DNA from: a virus
Direction: 5' to 3' (one strand)
Virus record (IMG/VR): IMGVR_UViG_3300018036_000032
Location: 1-35,427 of that record
DNA: 35,427 nt
Position numbers and translations under genes: made by a program
Notes under the pieces: model-generated
What the model was told of the DNA's origin: nothing
What the model saw: only the letters and a program-made list of their open reading frames with translations
The model's database searches: none
In this document: piece after piece, positions 25,437 to 33,911 of the stretch
Layout of the letters: each line of letters opens with the position of its first letter
Numbering within the stretch: the stretch's first letter is position 1

Positions 25437-28400
25437 TGGCTGAAAGTTTTGTTGGACTAGAGAATCTTCCCAATGTCTATTTTAGAGACATAACTATTTC
25501 TTCTATCAATGCTGTCGAAGGACAGCAGCAATCATCCAAGATTGAAATTAAACTTGTCGTGAAAGACGCGAAAGAAAACGGCTCATTTCAATGGGCTGAT
25601 AACGACTTGTTGAATACTTATCTTAATGTGACTTTGGTACAAACACTTGATAAAAATTTTACACAACAATTAACTAATGGACAATATACACTTAACTCTT
25701 TTGATTTCAAGGCATCACCAGATTATGATCATTCAACGACCACAAGATTGATAAAAATGCTGCGACCCGAAGGGGATCCAGAAATGTATGCCGTCGGCAA
25801 TGGAATGTATGAGTTTGAATATAACTTTTCATTCGAGATCAAAGACGAAGATTTGATTGATGTTGCTTATTTTGCTGCTTTAACAATCGACCAAGCGATG
25901 CTTGGGGCTGATTATATGGCCAATTTTGATAATAGCGAGATCAGATATTTCCAAGGCCCCATTTCATCAGAAAAGATCTTCGTTGATGGAGCCCTACAGA
26001 CAAATACAAAAGTGTTCTACCTTCCAGACAATACTATTTGGTCCGGACCAGTTCACATCCATCAAGGCAATTATATGGCTGGTGCGTTTCACAGGCCAGA
26101 GCCGCATCCGATGCTACGACTCGTTGAAGTCCAGAATCTTAAATTGAAAGATAAGCGAGGAATCAAGGACACATCAAAGAAACTAAACACCTTTGATGGA
26201 AAAAGATTGTTTATCGGCAAACCTTACGCTACGAAAGACGAAACGAACACAACAAAGCAGATACTTCATTTCGATATGGAGAATATGTTTATTGAAAAAA
26301 CAAAATACGGAGAACTTTTAAAGAATCTCAACGCTTCTCTCTTTGACCAAGCACTTGAGAGTTTTAAAATTAAAAAGTTCGTAATCAAAAGAAAGTTCAT
26401 CACAAAAGCAAAAGGCGCAAGTTCTTTCAAAACAAAGAAAGGCTCTTATCGTATTTTGAATGATAGAACCGAAATTGTAGCAATTGCGACCGACAAAACA
26501 GATCAAGGCTTTTCTATTGTTGGACCAATGACCAAAACGGGTAAGACAATCAAGATTGATGATGTTGAGACCGAAGAAATTAAAATCGTTAATCAACTCA
26601 ACGAAATCAGTATGGGAGATAAGAAATATCGCTATTTCAACTTCGCTGATTTGGGTTTTCGTAATATTAAGTACGGCGATTACGTTTACGGAATTGAAAT
26701 GACGCTTATTGATAGGACAAAAGAATTTATGTCTAATCTTTATGCGACATACAAAAACGACATAAAAGATTTGGAAGATTATTATTTAAGATCTTCAAAG
26801 TCTAGAAATGTTAATAAACTCACAGGCAAATTCAGCGAAACCTTTCTTGCTGCCGAAAGCACTTTATTCAACCTTAACAATCCAGAGAATCTAAATCTCG
26901 CTCCGTGGATTAGGGGCGTTGATAATTATATTAATTTAAAATCTTATTTATACGATTTGTCCGAAGACCAAAAGACCACCCAAGCACAGAATCTTTATAA
27001 TTCAATCAATCCTAAAACTGGAACTCGTACTAACATTACGACCTTCATTGAGATGTATCGTACTCTTCTTGGCGAGTTGATTCAAAAGTTTGATCTCAAA
27101 AAGATGAAATTAGGAACTTTCGAGAATAGACGAAGTCCAGCAAATAACAACCAAACTCATCCCAACCTCGTATTTATGGCTTACGATTATGATGATGTCT
27201 TTGATGCTACCGAGCCAGTCGAAGGATACAGAATTATTGAAAAGTTAGAGTCCGATGAGGCAACACCATTAATCACAAGAGACATATTTGATTCAAGAAG
27301 AAAGCAAGAAATTGATCGCTTCTTCCGAGGAAACCCGAACTTCAGTCAAGACGAAAGTAAAAACTTGGATCAAGATGATATTGAGGCCTTAACTGATATC
27401 GTTTCTTTCTCTACGGCTTATCTGTCGCCTGTGAAACTTATTGCTGATTCCAGAAACATTGATTTATCAGAAACCAACTTGGTTGATAATAAATTGTTGA
27501 ACGATACGATCGAGAAGATAAAAAGAAAGCCACGACGAGCACGCGGATTCTTCAAAAAGAAAATCAGACTTCAAAAATTAAAAACCAAAATCTCCACAAA
27601 TGACGACAATCCAAGATTCGAGAACACCTCTGAATATCTTGGCGACTTGTCTCCTTTGCTCAATTTGGATTTTGGGTACACGCTTGAAGACCTTAAAGAT
27701 ATTGAAAAGATCAAGGTTGATAAAAAGATTAACAACGCTATCAACAAGAAGCGAAAAAAGAAACTTATTAAAGATTACGATCTCACAAAAGAAAACAATG
27801 TCGTCTTCAAAACAAAGAGAGACAAGTCTGCGGCTAGCAAAAGCGCTAACAGCGATAGAATGAGAAGAAAGAAGAAATTTAAAAAAATGCCTCTCCACAC
27901 AAAAGCGGTTATGTTCTCACGTGGATCGAACGTTAAGACAAATCTTCTTAATTCACCAAACGATCTGTTGGCCTCTGACGAGACCGAAAACAAACTGTTG
28001 ATTGAACATTTCGCCGTCAACAAGATAGAATACTTCGCAGGGTACGAATTAGATAAGATGGATAGGCCCATCTTCAATAAGCCAAAGTGGGAATTGCTTG
28101 ATTTCGAAACGTATAAGAATTCAACAACTCGCAATCTTATTTGCCGTGCCGTGTCTCTTGATGATGAACTTATCGGCATGAGATTACCAGAAGAACTCGA
28201 TCTTCAAGTGTTTGATAAATATTTCATTATACAATCAAGTGAAACACGACCCCAATCTGCTTCCGCCACACAGAACAATCTTGTAATCAACCTTGAAAGC
28301 ACTTCGAACGTCAACTATGATTACTCAACTACAAATCCAGTTTCGCAGCCAATCAAAGAGAATTCTATTTTCACCGAACAGCCCCAAGCAAATAGGCCAC

Positions 28401-28510
28401 AAGCCGATGTCCAAACATCAAGCCGAACTAACGCCCTTTCTTCAAGGCAACGAAGAGGGAGCCAAAGAGCAATCAATAGAGCAACTTCGAACATACGAGG
28501 CACTTACTAA
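25436..28510 (+). CDS. 1024-residue virion-type protein with basic patches
   Basis: I place the start at ATG 25436 inside the previous stop (TAATG) and not at the TTG at 25427. The N-terminus (LPNVYFRDITISSINA) reads as a beta domain. At about residues 201-240 there is a His/Pro-rich stretch (IWSGPVHIHQGNYMAGAFHR) that I recall from large marine-phage structural proteins. Residues about 690-720 and 770-825 are strongly basic (KRKPRRARGFFKKKIRLQKL; KKRKKKLIKDY; MRRKKKFKKMPLHTKA), unusual for an external tail protein. The last ~90 residues are Gln/Asn/Ser-rich and look disordered, ending in Arg-rich sequence. No catalytic motif is visible. The basic patches could bind acidic tail partners, lipid or nucleic acid; this is open. 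Confidence 0.7.
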   Translation: MAESFVGLENLPNVYFRDITISSINAVEGQQQSSKIEIKLVVKDAKENGSFQWADNDLLNTYLNVTLVQTLDKNFTQQLTNGQYTLNSFDFKASPDYDHSTTTRLIKMLRPEGDPEMYAVGNGMYEFEYNFSFEIKDEDLIDVAYFAALTIDQAMLGADYMANFDNSEIRYFQGPISSEKIFVDGALQTNTKVFYLPDNTIWSGPVHIHQGNYMAGAFHRPEPHPMLRLVEVQNLKLKDKRGIKDTSKKLNTFDGKRLFIGKPYATKDETNTTKQILHFDMENMFIEKTKYGELLKNLNASLFDQALESFKIKKFVIKRKFITKAKGASSFKTKKGSYRILNDRTEIVAIATDKTDQGFSIVGPMTKTGKTIKIDDVETEEIKIVNQLNEISMGDKKYRYFNFADLGFRNIKYGDYVYGIEMTLIDRTKEFMSNLYATYKNDIKDLEDYYLRSSKSRNVNKLTGKFSETFLAAESTLFNLNNPENLNLAPWIRGVDNYINLKSYLYDLSEDQKTTQAQNLYNSINPKTGTRTNITTFIEMYRTLLGELIQKFDLKKMKLGTFENRRSPANNNQTHPNLVFMAYDYDDVFDATEPVEGYRIIEKLESDEATPLITRDIFDSRRKQEIDRFFRGNPNFSQDESKNLDQDDIEALTDIVSFSTAYLSPVKLIADSRNIDLSETNLVDNKLLNDTIEKIKRKPRRARGFFKKKIRLQKLKTKISTNDDNPRFENTSEYLGDLSPLLNLDFGYTLEDLKDIEKIKVDKKINNAINKKRKKKLIKDYDLTKENNVVFKTKRDKSAASKSANSDRMRRKKKFKKMPLHTKAVMFSRGSNVKTNLLNSPNDLLASDETENKLLIEHFAVNKIEYFAGYELDKMDRPIFNKPKWELLDFETYKNSTTRNLICRAVSLDDELIGMRLPEELDLQVFDKYFIIQSSETRPQSASATQNNLVINLESTSNVNYDYSTTNPVSQPIKENSIFTEQPQANRPQADVQTSSRTNALSSRQRRGSQRAINRATSNIRGTY

Positions 28511-30588
28511 TGGGAAAATTTACAAAAAAACTCCAAGCACACGATAGTTCGTATAACGATTTCTTTAAGAATGAGTTGGGCAAGGCCTTGACTAATGTTG
28601 ATGTTTCGCGTCAAGATGAAACCATAAGCAAACAATCCGAGGATCTTCGAAGAATAAAAATAAGTTACGACAAAAAACATTATAACACGGAAGGAAACTA
28701 TCGTGAAGAAAAGATTGTTGTAACCGCCTTGCCCGGAGCCGATTTCTTAAATGCAAACAATTTCTTAAATACAATCTCATCGCAAATTTCAGGCAACTTC
28801 TTGACTCACGATCTTGAAACAACTCTTCCTTATCGCTCTCAATTAAACAATCAAGCACAATATTACTATTCTCTCAAATCAAAATACAATTATTATGCTC
28901 GTGGCTTTGAAGAACAAACAACAAACGTTACAGAGAGAATTATTCCTAACTATTATATACAACGTTCGAGCCTAACAGAGCAGAAATCAAACTTTTCAAC
29001 ACCAAACCAAGATTTTTTCCAATCTGTTGGTACCAAGGCCTCAATCACACTGCCTCCGATAAATGATCAAAAATTAAGAAATATTATTGTAGACGATCTT
29101 CAATCAGTCGAATCTGTCGCCGACCAGTATCCGATGTATAACGAAATCAAGTTTGTTTCTTCTCAAGTTGGTAGTCTCACAAAGTACCTGAATGATCAAG
29201 GAATGATGCCTTTATTGATCAGTGATTATACGAATCCCGTTAATATCTCCAGAAGACAATTCGATTTGCTGACTTCGGAACAAAATTCACAAGTTAATCA
29301 GAGCGTTAATGTATCCATTTTTAACTTGGCCAATTGGATTCAAAACCAAAACTTTGATCTTGCAACGAATAACTTAACAGTTGTGAGTGGATACGAAAGA
29401 GATTCGTTTTATGCCGAGAGGTTAAAAAAGTTCATCCTCAACGGAATTATTCGCACTTATACACAAGCACACTTACGAACATACGAAGATATCATCGATA
29501 CAAAGCCTTGTTATGCCGAGGTAATGTTTTATAAAGTTGATAAATATGTAAACAATATCATTGGTGATCCAGTTCAAACTTATTGGGTGAGCAATAAAGA
29601 AGAATTAAATATCATTATGGACACACAAATAAAATATGGCCAACCTTATTCTTATGATGTGAAGCAAGTCATTATGGTTGTTGGAAATTCTTATAGTTAT
29701 AGCCGTCCACAGTTGCGACCCGACTCTAAACAATTCACAGCAGATATCACAGTAACTAACCGCCCATCAATACAAATATTAGAGATTCCATATTTTAGCG
29801 ATAAAATCGTTTCAATCCAAAGCCCTCCGCTTGTTCCACAGGTTCATTTCTCAACCAAGATGAATTCAGACAAAAGCATTAAAATCTCTTTGGGCCACAC
29901 TCTTGGCGAGGATCTTCAGACTTTCAAAACAATTGAGACCTCCGATCTTCAGCAACTAGATTATATGAACCTCTTCAGAACAAATTATACTTCGATGGAG
30001 AATGAATTTTATTTTAGTTCGAAGGGAATCCCAGAATACTATGAAGTTTATAGATTGGACAGGAAACCAAAGTCTTATGATGATTTCTCGGCTAACAAGT
30101 TAAAAGATGCTAAATCTTTCTTACAAGAGAAAAGAGAATCTTCGTCTCACGTAAGCGTTAACGATTTTATTTTGCCGAACAGAAAATATTATTATATGTT
30201 CCGAGCAGTCAATATTCATAATCATAAATCAAATCCAACAATAGTTTATGAAGTTGAATTGATTCAGGACGCAGATGATTCAAGAGTCGTAGTTAACAAG
30301 TTTGACTTTGAGATGCCGCCAACTTATATGAATACAAAAAAGTTCAATTCTTTATTTCAGGTTGAACCTGCTCTACAGCAGAGACTACTCGACAATAATC
30401 AGCCAAGTTTGTATAATAAAGCAACGGCAAAAGGCTCTTTGGATAATATAAAACTAGGTAATGTACCAGACTCTCTTTGGGGTAGAAATTTTAAAATTAG
30501 AATCACTTCTACAACCACAGGCAGAAAAATAGATTTCAATATTAATTTTAATGTTAAAACGTCCAAAACAAAAGAGGATTTTGAATAG
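28510..30588 (+). CDS. 692-residue virion-type protein with FN3-like segment
   Basis: The protein is Asn/Gln/Tyr-rich. The N-terminal ~60 residues are charged and helical, and a Tyr-rich stretch follows (QAQYYYSLKSKYNYYARGFE). Residues about 497-585 look like a fibronectin type III or related beta sandwich: PEYYEVYRLDRKPKSYDDF and FILPNRKYYYMFRAVNIHNH, then SNPTIVYEVELI, with the typical tyrosine strand and a closing Val-Tyr-Glu strand. The end (FKIRITSTTTGRKIDFNINF) is beta. It is the last gene of the tightly overlapped run that begins at 11318; a 51-base gap with a shared motif follows. The function is unknown; a structural role is inferred from context and composition. Confidence 0.7.
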   Translation: MGKFTKKLQAHDSSYNDFFKNELGKALTNVDVSRQDETISKQSEDLRRIKISYDKKHYNTEGNYREEKIVVTALPGADFLNANNFLNTISSQISGNFLTHDLETTLPYRSQLNNQAQYYYSLKSKYNYYARGFEEQTTNVTERIIPNYYIQRSSLTEQKSNFSTPNQDFFQSVGTKASITLPPINDQKLRNIIVDDLQSVESVADQYPMYNEIKFVSSQVGSLTKYLNDQGMMPLLISDYTNPVNISRRQFDLLTSEQNSQVNQSVNVSIFNLANWIQNQNFDLATNNLTVVSGYERDSFYAERLKKFILNGIIRTYTQAHLRTYEDIIDTKPCYAEVMFYKVDKYVNNIIGDPVQTYWVSNKEELNIIMDTQIKYGQPYSYDVKQVIMVVGNSYSYSRPQLRPDSKQFTADITVTNRPSIQILEIPYFSDKIVSIQSPPLVPQVHFSTKMNSDKSIKISLGHTLGEDLQTFKTIETSDLQQLDYMNLFRTNYTSMENEFYFSSKGIPEYYEVYRLDRKPKSYDDFSANKLKDAKSFLQEKRESSSHVSVNDFILPNRKYYYMFRAVNIHNHKSNPTIVYEVELIQDADDSRVVVNKFDFEMPPTYMNTKKFNSLFQVEPALQQRLLDNNQPSLYNKATAKGSLDNIKLGNVPDSLWGRNFKIRITSTTTGRKIDFNINFNVKTSKTKEDFE

Positions 30589-30600
30589 TTTTATTGAGAT

Positions 30601-30611
30601 TACTATTTAAT
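30601..30611 (+). promoter_or_regulatory. Candidate late promoter element (shared gap motif, copy 2)
   Basis: TACTATTTAAT, identical to the element at 11289-11299, lies in the 51-base gap before the gene at 30640, the longest gap in the structural block. The motif ends 28 bases before the ATG. A ribosome site (GAGG, 30629-30632) follows it. Weaker relatives occur before the gp25-like gene (CTATTTAGT, 10823-10831) and before 1122 (AATTTAAT, 1097-1104). Confidence 0.35.
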
Positions 30612-30639
30612 ATTAGATTACTACACACGAGGACTGTAA

Positions 30640-31596
30640 ATGGGTTTTTTAGATAATAGTGGCGATATCATACTTGATGTTGTTTTGACTGACCTCGGCC
30701 GACAATTATTGGCCAAAGGCGATGGATCTTTTAATGTCGCCAAATTCGCTCTTGGTGATGACGAGATTGATTATGCTTTGTATGATAATACAAATGCTAG
30801 CGGTAGTTCTTACTACGACCTACAGATCCTTCAGACACCAGTTTTGGAAGCATTCACCGACAACGCTGCTTCTATGAAGAATAAGTTGCTAACGATTGAG
30901 AACCAAAATCTTTTGTTTTTGCCTGTTACCAAACTTAATCAAGCAATCGCTACCACGAAACTACACCCGAGTGGGGCATTCTTCGTGGCGGTTGATAGAA
31001 ATACCGAAGACAACTCGAACAACAGTTTGACCTCTTCTGTCGCTTTTGATTCAGAAGGTCTCTTGCGACAAGGATTCATTCTCGGTGAATCTCTTGGGGC
31101 TGGTCGTGAATCTTCAAATTATATTAGAGTTGACCAAGGATTAGACACCACACAAGTGTCTCCTCGTCAAAATCTTGATCCCGATCTTATTGAGACCGAA
31201 TATATGATCCAGATTGATAACCGCCTTGGGTCTATTGTTAGTCGTGATGGTGTGATCAGAGCGGTTCCTGACTCAATTGATGATGATAATATTGCCTACT
31301 ATTCTTTCTCGCAAGGAACAGACCAGCAGTTTGTATTTGTGAACACTTCAACAGAAAACTCTGTAAACGAAGTAATTGCTGGACCTCGTGGTACAATTTT
31401 AGAATTCTCAATCGGCGCCTCTCTGGAACTTAACACAAGCACTTATCTCTTCAGCCAACTTGGGTCGACCACTCAATTACCAAACCAGACTTCTGGAAAC
31501 ACAACAACCACTAAATTTATCGATAGCATTGTAAAAGTTACAGGTATGACTACCGGATACTCTATCGATGTTCCCGTAAGATTTGTAAAAATATAG
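30640..31596 (+). CDS. Virion-type protein, paralogous N-terminal module
   Basis: The 318-residue product begins IILDVVLTDLGRQLLAKGDG and continues FNVAKFALGDDEIDYALYD, the same LTxxGRxLLxxG plus FAxxDDxxxY pattern as the protein at 24468-25436. After this ~45-residue module the two diverge. The rest is beta-rich and Thr/Asn/Ser-rich, with a long Ser/Asn region near residues 125-135 and a beta finish (STTQLPNQTSGNTTTTKFID; SIDVPVRFVKI). The start is set by GAGG at 30629-30632, 7 bases upstream. It opens a new sub-operon after the 51-base gap. The beta-rich fold and neighbours suggest a tail or fibre-associated structural protein; no enzyme motif is seen. Confidence 0.7.
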   Translation: MGFLDNSGDIILDVVLTDLGRQLLAKGDGSFNVAKFALGDDEIDYALYDNTNASGSSYYDLQILQTPVLEAFTDNAASMKNKLLTIENQNLLFLPVTKLNQAIATTKLHPSGAFFVAVDRNTEDNSNNSLTSSVAFDSEGLLRQGFILGESLGAGRESSNYIRVDQGLDTTQVSPRQNLDPDLIETEYMIQIDNRLGSIVSRDGVIRAVPDSIDDDNIAYYSFSQGTDQQFVFVNTSTENSVNEVIAGPRGTILEFSIGASLELNTSTYLFSQLGSTTQLPNQTSGNTTTTKFIDSIVKVTGMTTGYSIDVPVRFVKI

Positions 31597-31605
31597 GATT
31601 AAACA

Positions 31606-32703
31606 ATGGCTAGTACCTTTAAAGACATTAAACCAAGCGATCGTGTATCGACAAGAACTCTTCTTCACGAGGCTATTCCTATTACAGGAACAATCGTTTC
31701 AGGAACGTACGGAACTTTTCCCAACGAGGATAATATCAAAAACTTCTCCCACGGCATGTTTCAGTCAGTCTACGATTATCCTTACTTAAGTTCTTCTGCG
31801 AACCATATTTTTGATATTACCTGCGGATATTCTTCTGATAGTCCTCTTTTTGACGCGTCCTACACCCAGAATTCAAAGAAAAGAAACATTTACAACCAAA
31901 TGGCTCAAGTTTGCGTTGGTTACGATATCACCGGGTCCGTTCTTCGTTTTGATGAAGACGGAGACATCTTGGCCGGAGGAGCCAAAATCAAAGAAGGTTA
32001 TTTCTTAAACTTCACAAGACTTCTTGTAAAAGATGAAATCAAAAAAGGTACCGTGTCTTTGACCGTTGGTGTAACTGCTTCTTATTCTGCTCCTATGGGC
32101 GAGACCGTCACTATCACCGATGCTGGCGGCGTTAATGATTATCGAGTGAACTCTCCTGTTGGCGAGTACGGCGTTCTCTATGCTTCAGGTTCTTCTGTTG
32201 ATTCATCTGTAACGTCTTCTACTTACAACGCTGCTCCTTGCGGCCTTGTCTATTACCAAGCCGGCGTTATGGTTCTTTCCGCCTCTCTTTTCAAAGATAT
32301 TACTGATGGCGGTATTTTGACGGACGCAAACGGAACTTCCGAGATGAACACTTCCGGAGAAAGTATTGTTGCTGCGCTCACAGGATCAGAAATCTCTGGT
32401 AATGCCGACAACCTTCGTCATAGAATTCAGAACATCCAATTCAACAATACTGTTGAACTTAACTCAACCATTTACTTCTGCCGTGCGAACCACAACGAGT
32501 TTAATTACTCGTCAAACCCAACATACTTGAGCAGTTCTCAAATCAGAGTTAAGCAAATCTCTTCCGATGAGCCAATCTCTTATATCACAACTGTTGGTCT
32601 TTACTCCGAGAACAACGAACTCCTTGCCGTTGGTAAGTTGTCCGAGCCCCTCAAGAAGACTCCTGCTAACGAATTCACCATCCGTGCGAGACTAGATTAC
32701 TAG
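31606..32703 (+). CDS. Virion-type protein, C-terminal module shared with next gene
   Basis: The 365-residue product is rich in Ser, Thr, Gly and Tyr, a composition typical of fibre or adhesin proteins. Its C-terminal ~60 residues (NYSSNPTYL, then YITTVGLYSENNELLAVGKL and PLKKTPANEFTIRARLDY) closely match the end of the next protein. The N-terminal half has a Pro/Gly-rich start (DIKPSDRVSTRTLLHEAIPI). A central segment (KKGTVSLTVGVTASYSAP) is echoed in the next gene by KKGSVSLKFYVSGTL, so the likeness covers more than the tail. AGGA at 31595-31598 is placed for ATG 31606. The two genes probably arose by duplication and encode related external tail proteins; I cannot name the ligand or partner. 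Confidence 0.7.
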   Translation: MASTFKDIKPSDRVSTRTLLHEAIPITGTIVSGTYGTFPNEDNIKNFSHGMFQSVYDYPYLSSSANHIFDITCGYSSDSPLFDASYTQNSKKRNIYNQMAQVCVGYDITGSVLRFDEDGDILAGGAKIKEGYFLNFTRLLVKDEIKKGTVSLTVGVTASYSAPMGETVTITDAGGVNDYRVNSPVGEYGVLYASGSSVDSSVTSSTYNAAPCGLVYYQAGVMVLSASLFKDITDGGILTDANGTSEMNTSGESIVAALTGSEISGNADNLRHRIQNIQFNNTVELNSTIYFCRANHNEFNYSSNPTYLSSSQIRVKQISSDEPISYITTVGLYSENNELLAVGKLSEPLKKTPANEFTIRARLDY

Positions 32704-32709
32704 TATGCT

Positions 32710-33888
32710 ATGTCATTTTATAAATTTACCAAAGATGACTTATTTACAAACACAATAGAAGCATACCCAGAGTATTCCTTCTATATCCACAGTGGTACCA
32801 TTTACATTGGAAACGAACCGAACCAATCGGGATCCCGAACAGATAATATCTATGGAGTTCCCGATGGTTTCATTTCGTTATATGAATATAACATTGATCG
32901 TCCAGAAGGGCAGAGAATCTACCCTTTTATGTATAAGGATGGCTTGAAGAACACATTCAAGTCATATTCAACCTCGTCTTATATCTCGGCTCAATATGGG
33001 GCCGTGATTACGTCTTCGTATAATCTGTCCTCAAGTATAACAAGATATTTCTACGATTCCTCTACAACGGGAGTCAATAGACGACGACTTTTTACCCTAA
33101 AGAATACACTTAACCATTATACCTATCTATCGCCTCGGTATGCTTATTCTGCTTCATTTGGCGATAAAAATGCTATAGATGCGAATGTGATATCTGTTCC
33201 CTCGATCTTTTATGGATCATCCATCAAGAAAGGGTCCGTGTCGCTTAAATTCTATGTCTCCGGAACTCTGATTGCAGAACTTCAAGACAAGAATTATAAT
33301 GGCGATCTTATCCAAGTTTCTGGGACGACCTATGCCCAAACAAACGGCGAGGATAAAATCGCTGGATCTGTTCTCTACAATGAAGGATTCATTGTTCTTA
33401 CGGGGTCTTGGGCTCTTGAACCAACAGCAAGAGATTATCTCGGCACCGGATCTCCCGTGACTTCTTCGTGGATTTGCTTCGCCGCAGGGGCGAATGACGG
33501 AGTCTCTGGCGACGAGACCTATCAATCTGCGTCATTCCTTATGGATTATGAAGGAACAACACATACCCAAACCCTTACAATGCTGGCCCACGCCAGAGCC
33601 GGAGAACTTAATTACTCAAATAATCCAACTTATTTAAAATATAACCAACCGAATTATAAAGGCTTATCTACCGGCTCTTATTCGATTTCAGAAAGACCCG
33701 TGCTCATCAACAACAACGTTGATTCTGCTTTCACGGATGTCGACCCAGATTTTCAAAAAGTCACTTATATCTCCAAGGTCGGTATATACGATGAAAATAA
33801 AAATCTGATTGGTGTCGCTAAAGTTGCCGTTCCAATCAAGAAGACAATGAAAAACAATTATACTTTCAAATTAAAACTTGACATTTAA
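32710..33888 (+). CDS. Virion-type protein, diverged paralogue of preceding gene
   Basis: This 392-residue, Tyr/Ser-rich protein is the last structural gene in the window. Its end (NYSNNPTYL, YISKVGIYDENKNLIGVAKV, PIKKTMKNNYTFKLKLDI) and its middle (SIKKGSVSLKFYVSGTLIA, VLYNEGFIVLTGSWAL) align by eye with the preceding protein. The N-terminal half is distinct, with repeated Tyr-Ser strands (SYSTSSYISAQYGAVITSSY). It starts at ATG 32710, 6 bases after the previous stop, with only a poor ribosome site, so coupling to the upstream gene is likely. A role in an external fibre or in decoration of the baseplate is inferred from composition. The next gene begins 23 bases on, behind a sigma70 promoter that overlaps this gene's last codons. 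Confidence 0.7.
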   Translation: MSFYKFTKDDLFTNTIEAYPEYSFYIHSGTIYIGNEPNQSGSRTDNIYGVPDGFISLYEYNIDRPEGQRIYPFMYKDGLKNTFKSYSTSSYISAQYGAVITSSYNLSSSITRYFYDSSTTGVNRRRLFTLKNTLNHYTYLSPRYAYSASFGDKNAIDANVISVPSIFYGSSIKKGSVSLKFYVSGTLIAELQDKNYNGDLIQVSGTTYAQTNGEDKIAGSVLYNEGFIVLTGSWALEPTARDYLGTGSPVTSSWICFAAGANDGVSGDETYQSASFLMDYEGTTHTQTLTMLAHARAGELNYSNNPTYLKYNQPNYKGLSTGSYSISERPVLINNNVDSAFTDVDPDFQKVTYISKVGIYDENKNLIGVAKVAVPIKKTMKNNYTFKLKLDI

Positions 33889-33906
33889 TAAAAAGTATGT
33901 TATAAT
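33878..33906 (+). promoter_or_regulatory. Consensus sigma70 promoter for the RuvC-like gene
   Basis: The -35 TTGACA is at 33878-33883 and the -10 TATAAT at 33901-33906, separated by exactly 17 bases. Both hexamers match consensus. The -35 lies in the last codons of the preceding gene. Only 5 bases (ATATT) separate the -10 from ATG 33912, so the transcript should begin at or just after the start codon. No ribosome binding site is present upstream, which fits a leaderless message. Confidence 0.85.
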
Positions 33907-33911
33907 ATATT

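Noticed and set aside
32691-32704. Inverted repeat ACTAG-ATTA-CTAGT over a stop codon
   Set aside because: The stem is only 5 bases and AT-rich, with no following T run and the next start 6 bases on, so it is not a credible terminator.
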